Positions 34,125 through 45,622 of a stretch of 64,000 nucleotides of DNA are shown in pieces. The stretch's first letter is position 1. Each line of letters begins with the position of its first letter. The stretch spans positions 603,510,709 through 603,574,708 of the forward strand of contig NC_081413.1 in the NCBI RefSeq assembly GCF_030272615.1. Direction: 5' to 3'. Under the pieces are notes generated by a model, which saw nothing but the letters and a program-made list of their open reading frames with translations, was not told the origin of the DNA and searched no databases. The position numbers were made by a program, and so were the translations under genes. Origin of the DNA: Cryptomeria japonica (lineage: Eukaryota; Streptophyta; Pinopsida; Cupressales; Cupressaceae).

Positions 34125-35052
34125 CTTTTGTTGTTCTCAAATTCTTATTCCCTTCTCTCCTCCCTATTAGGAATACAATAAACTCTATTTGCATATGAAG
34201 AGGACACCGAGGAAGACAAAACTCCTGAAAAACATATAACAAGGTTTTAACAAAACCTTCTATACTTAGAACATATCCAAAGTTCAGGTGGGTATACCTT
34301 CTGTGAAAACTTTCACATTTTTAAAATTTGAGATTCATAGTAAACTAATGCTAGAAACCTATGTACTTCATCACCTTAATAGAACTGAAACATTAATTGA
34401 AAAGCTTATACTCATTTTCAGTATTGATCTTCAAGAAAAGTAAAAAGAATCCTACAATTGAATACTAGTGCCTTATTCAGGCTACAAAGTCACCCAAATC
34501 AAGTTAGAATTCCAAAACTAAATAATCCCATACATTTCACCACCTTGGCCTTAGCTAACCCCATACATGCCTAACATATACATGAGTTTTATCCTCTAAA
34601 AACTAAAACCGTTCATCAGATTCAAAATAAGCAAACAATTGATTTACTGATAGAGATATCTCAAGCATATTTAATTCCTTTCCCTTGAAAAGAAAAGCTA
34701 GAAACATATCCATAGGACCGCCTTACAATCCATGTTCAATCAAATAGCCCTAGATTATTCAAATGAAACCAACAAATTAACGAGTGCACACCAGAAGACA
34801 ACACAGATTTAGGCCTGAAAAGTATTGATCTGTATCTTTATATTCATTTTAAAAATAATCTTACATGATTCAAAGTATTCTCTCTGATAGCTAGAAAGAA
34901 CCAGATATATTTCTGTAGAGTTATTTACAAAAATTCTTGTGATCCCCTTTTCTATTAGTCCTCGTACCCATTTATATCATTATCGATGCATACAAGCTTC
35001 AGGCATTCCTAAGAAAAGTTTGTTACAAACCTCAATGTCCTCCAAGAAATAG

Positions 35053-35917
35053 TTACAAGTCCTTTTCAATATCAATCACCTCTTCAACTTGTTGTCCCAC
35101 TGCAACATCTTCTAACTGTTCTCGACCCTCTTCTTTTTGTTTGACATATTTGCCCTTCCATTCCTAGAACATGTCATCATTCAGCCAAGAAAGGCTAACA
35201 ATCTTCTTCTTCATTCCTTCTAGCCTTTTCCAGGTGACCCTTAACTGCCCAATCTCTATTTCTATGAAACCATAATGTGACTTTACCTTTTCAATCTCCT
35301 CAGTTGTCTTGACAAATAAGGACATGTCATCAGTGTTCATGATTTCATTTACCCTTTGGGACAAGTTGTGGTCCAGCTCTTCCAGCCATGCTTTCTCCTC
35401 TTTTAACAGAGTCAGACCAATAAAACCCCCTAGAAACAACTCATACTTGTGATCAAAATATTCTTTCCTGTATAATTGGGCTTTTCTCTTCACACCTGCC
35501 CTTTCTTCTAAGAGTATATTCATTTCTTTTATGAATTCACAAGTGGGCCTGAGACTATCATTTTCCTCTACATCTACATAAGTTGAACACATAAGCTCTA
35601 ACTCCTTTCCCCTAGGCATCCACTTATTCAGAATCAGTTTTTAAAGTGGTCTCATCTTCTCTTAATTGAGTCAAAATATTTAGAATCCTCTTCATACAAA
35701 TATGTATAACAGAGGCCCTTACTGAATAAGCAAATTTCAAAATTGTGGTCTTTACCTTTTCCTCATATTTATTTGCTAATTGGACTTGAGCCTGTTTCAA
35801 CTTTTCCAACTCATGTTGAATAGTTTCAGCTGGTTGAAAACCAGAAGGCATAGGAGAAGGGGAAAATTCTATGATAGGACTTGTAGGTGGAGGTCTTGCT
35901 AGAGAAGAAGCTATCAT
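35053..35917 (-). pseudogene. Gypsy-1 LTR ORFb, ~285 codons, unknown protein
   Basis: ATG at 35917-35915 (MIASSLARPPPTSPII), overlapping the ORFa stop. After a Pro/Ser-rich start it becomes charged and helical (HELEKLKQAQVQLANKYEEK), then MPRGKELELMC and WKRLEGMKKKIVSLSW. A one-base insertion near 35630 (right copy only) shifts the frame. TAG near 35164 is shared with the left LTR, so it predates insertion of this element. The reading continues (EWKGKYVKQKEE) to TAA at 35053-35055, which I take as the original end. Heptad-like charge pattern suggests coiled coil. No family recognised. Confidence 0.65.
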
Positions 35918-38666
35918 TAGAGTAGAGGACTTTGATGGTGTTGTCCTACCAACTAACTCTGAAGTCTAGTAATGATGCTATCTTGGTTAGCTATTCCTTC
36001 TTTGGCCTCATTATAGGCTTTCAAGGTTGTTTCCAATTTCAACTGGAGATTAGATTTTTCCTTTGCCTCCTTTTCTACCACTGCTACAGTGAATTTTGCA
36101 GTTTCTAAAACTGTGCTAGCAGCTTCTACCACCCATGTATCTTGGACTCTTTTCACAATCATACCTCCTAGGAAACTAGAATCTGAGGAATGTTTCCTTC
36201 TTCTATTTTCATCCTTTTTCAATGACCACATGACTAGAGCAACATTATCTTTGTTGAATGTCACTCCTTCCATAGGCTTGGTTTCCTTCCTGACCGCTTC
36301 AAGTACCAAAGCATCAGCTATATCCCACTTAGGGAGGATTAAAACACCAGCCTTTGATACCATCTCTCTTCCCCTTTTAGGAGTAATGGCCTTCAATTCT
36401 TCAATCATTTCTTGTTTTACCTCTTCCTCCACCAGAGTTACATCTTTGTGGGGCTGCTCAATCTTCCTTTTTTCACACATCGCCTTGAATTGGTCAATTT
36501 TTTATTTCCATACAAATTGCATGAAGGCCCCTATTGTAACAAAGTTACTATCAGCCAAGAAATCCTCACTGGCTTCCTTGATAGTTGGGTCTACCTCTTT
36601 ACCTTTGAACTCACCTTCAGTCAAGTTCATCTTAGCACTAGGTGGCTCTTCTATCATCCTCTCTTGTGTTTCCTCATATGTGTAGGCAATCTCCCCGAGC
36701 CTCCCTAACTATAACAAATGTTCAGCCACCACCTGCTGATCTCCTATGTGGATAGGGGATTGAGATGGAGAATATAGAGGGTCATTGGTTTGCACTTCCT
36801 TCCCCACTCTTTGCCTTTTAGGGGAGTCTTGGATGTCAATGACATCTTCAATTTCTCTTTTCCCTCTTGAAGGAGAAAGCTCACAAGTTATTGGCATCAT
36901 CACACTATATTTTGATTTCTTTTGCATTACATAATGACCTGGTGGGATAGCCTTAGCAAAGGTAGGCTTAGCTAGAACCAATCTAACCCTATCAGGATCA
37001 TCTCTCATTATAGCCTCCCTCTTTTCTTTCAAAGTTTGCATGAAATCTTCAAAATAAAGAATTAAGAATTTGATTTTTTCCTCAAAGGGATTAAAACTAG
37101 AAAGAGGGTCATAACTACTATCAAATTGATGAATGAAATCAAGAGCCCTTTTGTATGCCACCCACTTCTCTTTCCTTAATTCCTGCTCATCCAAATTGAA
37201 TTCATTCCTAATCAGATCTTTAGGGAAATGAAATTGGTGTGGCCTACCTTTACATATTTCTCTCTTTCTAAACATGCCATTGAAAAAATCTTCAAGGTTT
37301 GCAAATCTTAAAACCGCAATAGACAACCTATATGGTTTAAAGAATTCTTCAAAATACTTCCAGCCACCTTTGGTGATCACAAAATGATGGGCCATGGTAA
37401 CAGTTGGGAAAATAGTCCCTTTACCCCTATTTGTCAGCTCTGCCTCTTGCACACATCCAATCTGTCTTAAGACTTCTGCAATCCCTATCTTCAATGGGAC
37501 TTGATAAGGCAATAGATATGGAGTACCTCTAAAACTAGAAACTCTGAAAATTGTGGAAATAGGGTACAAATACAAATCACCCCAATTATGAACAATTTAA
37601 ATACCTTCAACAAACACCTTAGGCCTGAGGAACTCCAAAAGAGCCTTTTGGATCCTAGGGTTTTCTACATACAAGAGAATCCTGATTTTAGATGCAAATT
37701 ATCTATCAAACTTTAGGTAACTGGCATCTTCTCTATCCCAGGACAAAATGGTGCTCCATAATTGCACTGGCATCTCTTCACCATCCTTTTCTCTGACCAA
37801 ATCTATTTCTTTAGCAAAATAATCAACTCCTTTGAACAAGAACATGTGCATTAGAAGAGAATACCATCCAAAAGGTTTATCCACCTTACCATTTTTTATC
37901 CCTACAAGCCCTGCATGAATTGCATCAATGAGGTAAGGCACATGGTCAAATGTTACTGCAAGAGAGAGGTTCAGAACTTGTGCTATCATCATCATATAAT
38001 GGGTTGGCATGTTTCTCTTAGCATCTTCTCCCAAAATCTGACAAAGTGACCAATACATGCCCTTAGCCCTTAGAGTAAACAAATTTAGGAAGAAAGGTTC
38101 CATGGTATTGGGGCCTATAATAGTTAACCCTCCTATCTTGACAAAAAAATCTTTCAGTGGGCCACTCCTAAGGTGATCCCTCTGCACATTGTAGACTTGT
38201 GCAAGTGTCTCAAAGTTGATAGGCTCTAAATAGTTGGACACTTCACTGAGCTTGAAAGCCTTCCTGAACTCATCATCATTGATCTCAATCAAGGTTGCTC
38301 CCTTTATATTTCTGATACATTTGGCTACAGGGTCATAATTTTGTGCAATCAGGGTCAACAAATATACATCCATGAAGACACCAGGGACTACAAGCTTTCC
38401 CATATACTATTTAATGGGACAGGGGAATGTCTCTGACCAAAACCTACCTTGAAAAGTCCTAAACCTGACATCCCTATCTGTGGATCCCTTAACCAATTGC
38501 CTTTATCATATAGACCATCCCCAATTCTTAAACAAGGGTTTTTTGGTACCAATTCTTTAGTTTTGGCCGCAACATTAGTAGACATGGTTATTTGTTCCAA
38601 GAAATCATCACATATGTTCCTATCTTGGTAATTTACTTTTCCTATGAACTCCCTTCTTGGCATCAT
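35917..38666 (-). pseudogene. Gypsy-1 LTR ORFa, ~915 codons, unknown protein
   Basis: ATG at 38666 (MMPRREFIGKVNYQDRN) to TAA at 35919-35917. Residues ~1-90 are followed by a 13-bp deletion near 38405 (absent from the left copy). A well-preserved block spans ~92-325 (KLVVPGVFMDVYLLTL, YWSLCQILGEDAKRN, KPFGWYSLLMHMFLFKG). The next open block is 37575-36709 (~365-655), ending with a basic cluster SPKRQRVGKE that could be a nuclear signal. The block 36480-35953 follows (~730-905). In-frame stops lie near 37699, 37600, 36709, 36508 and 35956. It is on the same strand as gag-pol. Resemblance to capsid, envelope or plant-mobile proteins is not evident; function unknown. Confidence 0.7.
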
Positions 38667-38989
38667 CTCATTAATGCAATTATACCAATGGAGAATTAAA
38701 CAAAACTTTAATGAAGCAATTCACATAGTAACACCGATTTTCAAATTGTAACTAGCAAGAAGAAACACAAAAAGCTGTTACTTGCCTAAAGAAAATCGCT
38801 CTGCACCAGCTCCTCTGCAACAAACTTGTCGAAATGGTGCCAATATTCAATTGATGTGGACCTTATCTCAGCAACTTGGCTTTGAATTGAGGCATTAATC
38901 TCACATGCTTTGGCCATCACCTCAGAATTGAGTTTACAAATCAAATTCAAAAATGAGCTCCAATGGATCATAAGTTTTTTGAGTCTTTC

Positions 38990-39960
38990 GCCATTTCCTG
39001 GAGTTTAAAACCCCCACATCTTTCCTTTGCAAAGCAATGACGATTGTTGGATCTCGGAAACTTGCACTGCCTTTAATTTCCCCAGCCACTCTGCATTAGT
39101 AACGGGCCCCACCCTCTTTTCACTACTTCGCGAACACTAAACCTTGTGCACTTCAGTCACGCAAAACAACACCGACAGTTAGATCATTACCCACTTGCTC
39201 GATCTTTACTTCCTACAGCGACCGCCGGTCTTGTTAACTAACCGCACACAACCATGATGGCTAACGGTTTTCACCACTTCATGAAGGCTAAACTACAGGC
39301 ATCTTCAGACTATGAAACAATGATAGCCATTAGATCCACCTTGAGATGTACACCATTCAATGCGCTTAGATCTTTAAAATGGGCCCTCAACTCGAAGACC
39401 ACTTGCTTTGTTTCACCATTGGCGAATAAATGCCACCTAGTAGTCGGCTATTTGTTTAGATAACTCCATGAGGCTCCATTCTAAGGCTGCCATGTGTTTT
39501 ACTTTACCATTTTTAACATAACTGCCAGTTGAATCAAGGCGGGCCCTCAACTACCCTTCAGAGCCACGTGCATCTGCCAAGTCACCATTTCTCTCCATGG
39601 AGCAACCCATCTGTCCTGCCATGTCATCCACCGTGTGATTGCCACATCATTTCGCTATTTCATGAATAGTAACCTCTGTTTGATTTGGGGCTATGAATCC
39701 ACGTGAGCCGTTGATCTTTTCTAAACTAATTGTCCTTTAACCAAAGGAACTGCTTACCTCTAGGACCCGCCAACTCTTTCACCATTTTGCAGAGGGTAAG
39801 TCACATGCATCTTGGGCTAGCAAAGCAACATGAGCCATTAGATCAAATACAAGATGCATTCCATTTAGCCAAAGAAAAATCCTTTGGCCGGGCTCGCTTA
39901 CCCTTTTCACTGCTTCGCATATGTAACTTGTAGGCATCTTCTCCTAGTGAACCAACACAC
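38990..39960 (-). repeat. Diverged tandem repeats upstream of ORFa in the right Gypsy-1 LTR
   Basis: On the plus strand, units with CACTTCxxGAAxGCTAAAC and CAGGCATCTT recur near 38992, 39121, 39271, 39412, 39655, 39780 and 39909, spaced about 125-150 bases where adjacent. The same array is in the left LTR, so it is part of the element and not a local event. Confidence 0.5.
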
Positions 39961-40305
39961 ACCACAGGATGAACCTTGACTTGCACGATAGTTAAGGAGC
40001 CTGACAAAGATTAAAATCAAACATAGGCAAAGGTGCAAAAATTTAAAATATTTAAAAGACTGCCTAGGGAAAAAATAATGGGTGTACACTTTTCATGATA
40101 GACCGACCCTTCTCTAAGTGGAAAAAGTAATGCAAAAATAGAACGCGAGGGTTTTTCAAAACACAGGAAGTGTTAAAACTTTCAAAACCTTAAACCCTCT
40201 TTGACCCAAGAAACACAGAGGCAACAAGGCCATGCCAAACACATTTTTGCAGATTTTTAGCTAACTATGGGACAAGAATACCCAATTTTCAAAATAGTGA
40301 TAACA

Positions 40306-40822
40306 CATTGGAGATTGATTTAGGTTTATGTAATGGGATTTAGTACTCTGGTATTGAGCTTAAATGGAACTGTACTCAGGCATAGGACATGCTATCTTTT
40401 ACAGTTCAACACTTCTTTAGATTATAGTCTAGATTTCTATGTAGTTAGTGAGACTCCTTTTGTGATGAACAATGTGCTCTTAGGTGTTGGCCTTCTTGCA
40501 AGTGCATGCCCCTCAATTGTAATTCACATACTTATTGCAGAAGTATTATCTAACTCTAGGTAGGCTTCCCACCGTGGTTTTTCCCTTTACTTGGTTTTCC
40601 ACGTATAAATATTGGTGTTGTGTGGATGGTATTTATTTTTTGATTGTTGTTTACGCTTAATTGGTTTAAACTAATTTTCCAGTATTTGGTCTAATCATTC
40701 TAGTATTAATATTTTGGGTTCTGGTATTAAATTTTTAATTACTTAAGGTTCCAGTAATCTATGACAACTCATTTACCCCTCCTCCCCCTTAGTTGTCTTC
40801 TAGTTATTTGAACTGTCTAACA
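40306..40822 (+). repeat. Copia-3 5' LTR, 3' part only
   Basis: It starts abruptly at the Gypsy-1 boundary with CATTGGAGATTGATTTAGG and ends CTAACA before the primer-binding site. It holds the shared copia LTR motif CCCACCGTGGTTTTTCCC near 40568. The rest of the LTR should lie to the left of Gypsy-1, outside the window. Confidence 0.82.
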
Positions 40823-40824
40823 AT

Positions 40825-40836
40825 TGGTATCAGAGA
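40825..40836 (+). other. Copia-3 primer-binding site, one mismatch
   Basis: TGGTATCAGAGA differs from the Met-tRNA site TGGTATCAGAGC of Copia-1 and Copia-2 only in the last base. Confidence 0.88.
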
Positions 40837-40880
40837 TTTGGTCCTCTTTGTAGAAATCTTAACCAATTGAGGAAGATCCT

Positions 40881-41866
40881 ATGGCATCTAACAATTCAAG
40901 TTCATCTAGAACTATCTTTTGAAGAGATATTCCTAGGCTTGATGAAGCAAATTACATAGTATGGAAGATTCGGATGGAGACTCATCTAATATGTCTTGGA
41001 AAAGAGATTTGGGAGATCACATAGAATGGTGTCATACCTCATAATCTAGCATGTAGAAATCCTCCTCCACAAAACCTGGATAAGGAGCTTGAGAATGATT
41101 ATAGAGCAGGAGAAGCCCTCTTGTGTGAACTTTTTGATTAGCAAATAATGGGATTAACTGACAAATCATCTAGAAAGGCTATATGGGATAAGTTGGTGAC
41201 TCTTAATGAAGGTGACCCTATAGTAAAGATTGCTAAACTTGATGGTTACCGAGTGAGATATGAAAACCTGAAGATGGAAGAAGATGAAAGGATTACTACA
41301 TTCATGGAAAGAGTGAATGAGATTGTTATGGGAATTTAATGTTGTGGTGGAACTCTGAATGAAGATAAAATTATTTCTAAAGTTTTGAGAGCCCTACCAT
41401 CGACTTATAAGATGAAGGATACTACTATTAATGAGTTGAGAACAATGTCTAATACATATGTCAACAGAGATACCTTGGCTGGGAAATTATCTTCTTTTGA
41501 GCTTGAAGAATTTGGACCTTCTGGAGTTGTGAAGTCTGAACCTTCTTTTCATGCATCTGCATCATCATCCAGTATGCAAGATTGGAAATATTTATATGCA
41601 AAGGAATTGGATGATATGAAGAGAGAAGATGAAGAATTTGAGCAACTTGAAGCACTATTTGCTAGAAGAGTACCTAAAGGACCGGTAGGAAGTAAGTATG
41701 AAGCAAATGTACCTTTTAAATTTTTGCATGTAATAAGACTGGTCATTTTGCATATAGATGTCCTAAAAGGAATTCAAGATTTGAAGAAAGAGTTAGAAGA
41801 TATTTTAAGCCTAACCCTGGATATCAAAACAAGTAGAAGTACATGAAAAATATAGACAAATCATGC
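40881..41866 (+). pseudogene. gag: Copia-3 gag, broken
   Basis: ATG at 40881 (MASNNSSSSRTIF) is followed within 15 codons by TGA. Open pieces are 41148-41337 and 41385-41846. The conserved Gag part is readable (RKAIWDKLVTLNEGD, LRALPSTYKMKDTT). The zinc knuckle near 41720-41765 survives only in another frame (ACNKTGHFAYRC), its first Cys lost. In-frame stops also lie near 41022, 41140 and 41337. Confidence 0.85.
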
Positions 41867-42039
41867 TACATAGCAGATGAGGAAGGCATTACTAATTCTG
41901 ATGATGATCCCACAGAAGACTCTACTAGTGGTTTCGGCAATGGGAAGGAATGGGTGTTCCTAGATATCAAGGAAGATGTTTCGACATTGGAAGAGAATGT
42001 ACCTAAAGAGAAGGAACTTTCTGCTAAAATTTAAGACAA

Positions 42040-45000
42040 GAATGCATGGGTAATTGATAGTGGTTGTTTCCAACATATGACTGGAGATAAAAGGAAGTTT
42101 CTATCTTTGTAAGAATTTGATGGCGGTCTGGTTAGATTTGGAGATGACAAAGCATGTATGATCAAAGGAAAATGAACTATATCATTGGATGGTAAGAACA
42201 ATACTAAAAATATTTATTATGTTGAAGGTTTAAGGCATAATCTTTTGAGTGTAGAACAATTGGTGGATAAGGGATTTCAATTACAGTTCAAGGATGGAAA
42301 ATGCAAAAATCATTAATAGATCTAGTTTGGAGATTGCAATAGGTACATAGACAAAAGGTAATATATTTCATTTGAATTCCATTGAGAAGACATGTTTAAT
42401 TACCTAGATTGATGAGAGTTTGCTATGGCATATAAGAATGTGTTGTGTGAATTTTGATTGTATTGTGAAGATTAGTTCAACTAAGGTAGTTAGAGATATA
42501 CCTAAGATTATGAAGCCCTATAATCACGTATGTAAAGAATGTCAAATGGGTAAATAGGTCAGAACCTCTTTTAGGAGTATAGAAGATAAATCTAATGATG
42601 TTCTTGATCTTATTCATACTAATTTGTGTGGCCCTGCTAGAGTTAAAAGTTTTCAAGGTGATAGATATTTCATACTAATCATTGATGATTATTCTAGAAT
42701 GATGTGGGTTACCTTTTTAAATGAAAAATTTGAAGCATTTGAAAAGTTTAAGATCTTTAAGGATAAAGTGGAAACTGAGACAAGATTGAAGATTAAATGT
42801 TTGAGGTCAGATCATGGTGGAGAATTCACATCTGGTGAGTTTAATAACCTTTGTGAGAAGCATGGTATAAGAAGACAATTTTCTGCTCCACAGACACCTC
42901 AACAAAATGGATTTATGGAAAGGAAGACCAAAACTATCTTGGATGCTGCTAGAACAATGATGATGGAAGCTAGTCTACCTCATATCTATTGGAGAGAAGC
43001 AGTGAGCACAATAGTTTACACATTCAACAAAGTAAATATCAATGAATAAACCAGTAAGACACCTTATGAATTATGGTTTGGCAATACACCTACAGTTAAG
43101 TATTTCAAAATCTTTCATAGTAAATGTTACATTAGGAGAGATGATATCATTGGCAAATTTGATGCTAGATGTGATGAGGCATATTTATTGGTTATTCTAA
43201 TGAAAGCAAAGCATATAGAAGTTATAACAAGATATTGCTGAGAATTGTGGAGAGTGCTAATGTCAAAGTGGATGAGCTAAATAAAGGTCAAATAAGATTT
43301 TATGAGAAGAAATCAGCAGTGGAAATGATTATTTTAGAAAAGGTAGCACCTTTACCGGAACAGAGTGTTGAACTAGTCACTCTGGCAGTATAATAAAATT
43401 CTATAGTAACTGAAGAACTGGGAAGATGAATGAAGAGTTAGAGGACTCCTAGGTATGTGAGATTGAATCATTCAGAAGATTAGATCATTGGGGATAAGAA
43501 CAATGGAGTAATGACAAGAAGAAGACTAGCAAGTAATGAGGTATGTTTAATTTCACAAGTTGAACTGGTATTAGTAATTGAGGCATGTAAAGATGAATAT
43601 TGGTTGAAGGCTATGGAAGAAGAATTAGATTAGATTGAGAAAAATAACACATGGACTTTGGTTCCCCAGCCTAAAAATAAGAATATTATTGGAACTAAAT
43701 GGGTTTTTAAGATTAAATTGAATGAAGATGTTCAAGTTATAAGGAATAAGGATAGATTGGTTTGTAAAGGATATTCTCAAAAGGAAGGAATTATTGGAAC
43801 TAAATGCGTTTTTAGGATTAAATTGAATGAAGATGTTCAAGTTATAAGGAATAAGGATAGATTGGTTTGTAAAGGATATTCTCAAAAGGAAGGAATTGAT
43901 TATGGAGAGACTTTTGCACCGGTAGCTAGGATTGAAGCTGTGAGATTGTTTCTTACCTATGCTTCTCATAAGAACTACAAGGTTTATTAGATGGATGTTA
44001 AGTGCACATTTTTGAATGGGGATCTTGATGAGGAAGTTTAGATTGAGCAAATTGATGGTTTTTCACTATCAGATGATACAAACATGGTTTGCAAGCTAAG
44101 GAAATCTTTATATGGATTGAAACAAGTACCTAGAGCTTGGTATGCAAGGTTGGATAAATACCTTTTGAAGCTTGGTTTTACTAAGGGTAATACTGACAGG
44201 TTTTTATATTATAAGGTCACTGATGATGATGTACCGATTATTGAAGTATTTGTTGATGACATTGTTTTTGGAGGTGAAGATAAGTTATGCATGGAATTTT
44301 CTAAGAATATGGAGAATAAATTTGAAATGTCTATGATTGGGGAATTGAAATTTTTTGTAGGTTTATAGATTACTCAAACTGACAAAGGTATTTTCATATG
44401 TCAAACTAAGTATGCTAGGGGATTGCCAAAGAAATTTGGTATGGGAGATTCTAAACCGGTAAGTACTCCTATGGTTACAAGTGAGAAATTGAAAAGAAAA
44501 ATATGTTTTGCATCGGTAAATCCTACAAGATGCAAATCTATGATTGGAGGTCTTCTTTATTTGACTCAGACTAGGACTGACATAATGAATGTTGTTTGTA
44601 TTGTATAGATATTTCAGAGTGATCCTACAGAAAATCATGAGGGTGCGGTGAAAAGGATTTTTAGATGCTTGCAAGGTACATCATAATATGGTTTGTGGTA
44701 CCCTAAAGATGATAACTTTACTTTATGTGCATATACAAATGTTGATTGGACTAGAGATGTTGATGACTGGAAAAGTACTTCCAGTGGAGCTTTCTTTCTT
44801 GGAAAGAAGTTGGTTTCATGGATCAACAAGAAACAATCATGTACTTCTTTATCTAGTACTGAAGCTTAGTATGTTTCTGTCACTACTAACTGTACACAAG
44901 TTTTATGGATGAAGCAAATGTTGAAGAATATAAAGGTAGATTGTATTGCACTGGTAGTTATTCACTATGATAACTCTGCTGCTATTGACATATCAAAGAA

Positions 45001-45358
45001 TTCAGTATTTCATTCTAAGACAAAGCACATATCTATCAAGTATAAATTTTTGAAGGAAAAGGTGGAAGCAAATGAAGTTAGACTAGTTTATGTGAACACT
45101 AAAGAGTAGATTGTAGATATCTTCACTAAACCTTTGCCTAAAGAATCATTTGAGTACCTGAGAGATAGATTGGGAGTTTCTGCCCCTCTGGTAGAGACTC
45201 GTTTAATGTGGCTTGGCATTAGTCTGGTATGCATTTTCAGAGATACTCTTCATTCCAACATTGATGTGGAGATGCTAGTGCTCAAGGGGAGTAGTCAGCT
45301 TTGTGATTCGGTGGTTTATGTTTTTGCTTTGATATTTTTGTTCGATTTCTGGCATTGA
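42040..45358 (+). pseudogene. pol: Copia-3 pol: protease, integrase, reverse transcriptase, RNase H
   Basis: Protease active site is VIDSGCFQHMTG near 42050. Integrase core lies in 42624-43049 with DDYSRMMWVTF, RSDHGGEF and QQNGFMERK (Glu kept). Reverse transcriptase is in 43658-44368; its N-terminal block is doubled by a 105-bp in-frame tandem duplication at 43685-43894. The polymerase site is FVDD near 44250. RNase H is in 44423-45109 (YDNSAAIDISKN). Three frames are used in turn and at least eight stops are present. The last open stretch ends at 45356-45358. Confidence 0.9.
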
Positions 45359-45622
45359 TGTCAAAGGGGGAGAGACATTGATGTGAAAAAGAAAATTTTA
45401 AGGAGTTTTATATATTAGAGGGAGAGATATATGCAAAATTCAGAGCTTTACAGAGATATTATTCATAGGGGGAGTTTGGTCTTTGATTTAGAACTTCATT
45501 GCTATACTTCATTTCTATGGATGATTGTTGGTTATCTTCCATTAGGGGACACCTGTTTGGCATTTCTTGGTACTTAGATGTTTTTCACATCTAGCATTTC
45601 CATCAATGCCAAAGGGGGAGAT
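45359..45622 (+). other. Copia-3 3' untranslated region with paired polypurine tracts
   Basis: TGGCATTGATG at 45350-45360 precedes AAAGGGGGAGAGA. CATCAATGCCAAAG at 45601-45614 precedes the terminal GGGGGAGATTG and the LTR. It is the same arrangement as in Copia-1 and Copia-2. Confidence 0.82.

Larger units (their letters stand above)
7583..40305 (-). mobile_element. Gypsy-1, Ty3/gypsy element with giant coding LTRs, split by two insertions
   Basis: On the minus strand the order is: 5' LTR (40305 to 34129), primer-binding site, gag, protease, extra RNase H, reverse transcriptase, RNase H, integrase (ending 19464), 3' LTR (19056 down to 7583, continuing outside the window). The LTR reading is supported by same-direction copies on both sides of a gag-pol unit, the shared start TGTTATCAC, the right LTR end GAGAACAACA, and a primer-binding site four bases after it. 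Without the inserted Copia-2 and TR-GAG the internal part is about 7.2 kb and the whole element about 19-20 kb. The domain set (extra RNase H, YQDD polymerase site) suggests the Tat/Ogre branch; this is inference. The polyprotein frame is shifted several times, so the element is old. Confidence 0.85.
34129..40305 (-). repeat. Gypsy-1 right (5') LTR, 6177 bp, uninterrupted
   Basis: On the minus strand it starts TGTTATCAC at 40305 and ends GAGAACAACA at 34129, giving a TGTT...AACA terminal inverted repeat. Order: about 1.64 kb of non-coding sequence with a diverged repeat array, ORFa (38666 to 35917), ORFb (35917 to 35053), then about 0.92 kb of non-coding sequence to the LTR end. From 35105 on it is repeated in 7583-19056. 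Beyond 40305 lies the Copia-3 LTR; CATTG at 40306-40310 is the predicted target duplication. Confidence 0.85.

Noticed and set aside
34129-40305. Reading the two large repeated blocks (7583-19056 and 34129-40305) as a segmental duplication
   Set aside because: They flank a gag-pol unit in the same orientation, start with TG and end with CA, and the right one is followed by a primer-binding site. LTRs explain this better.
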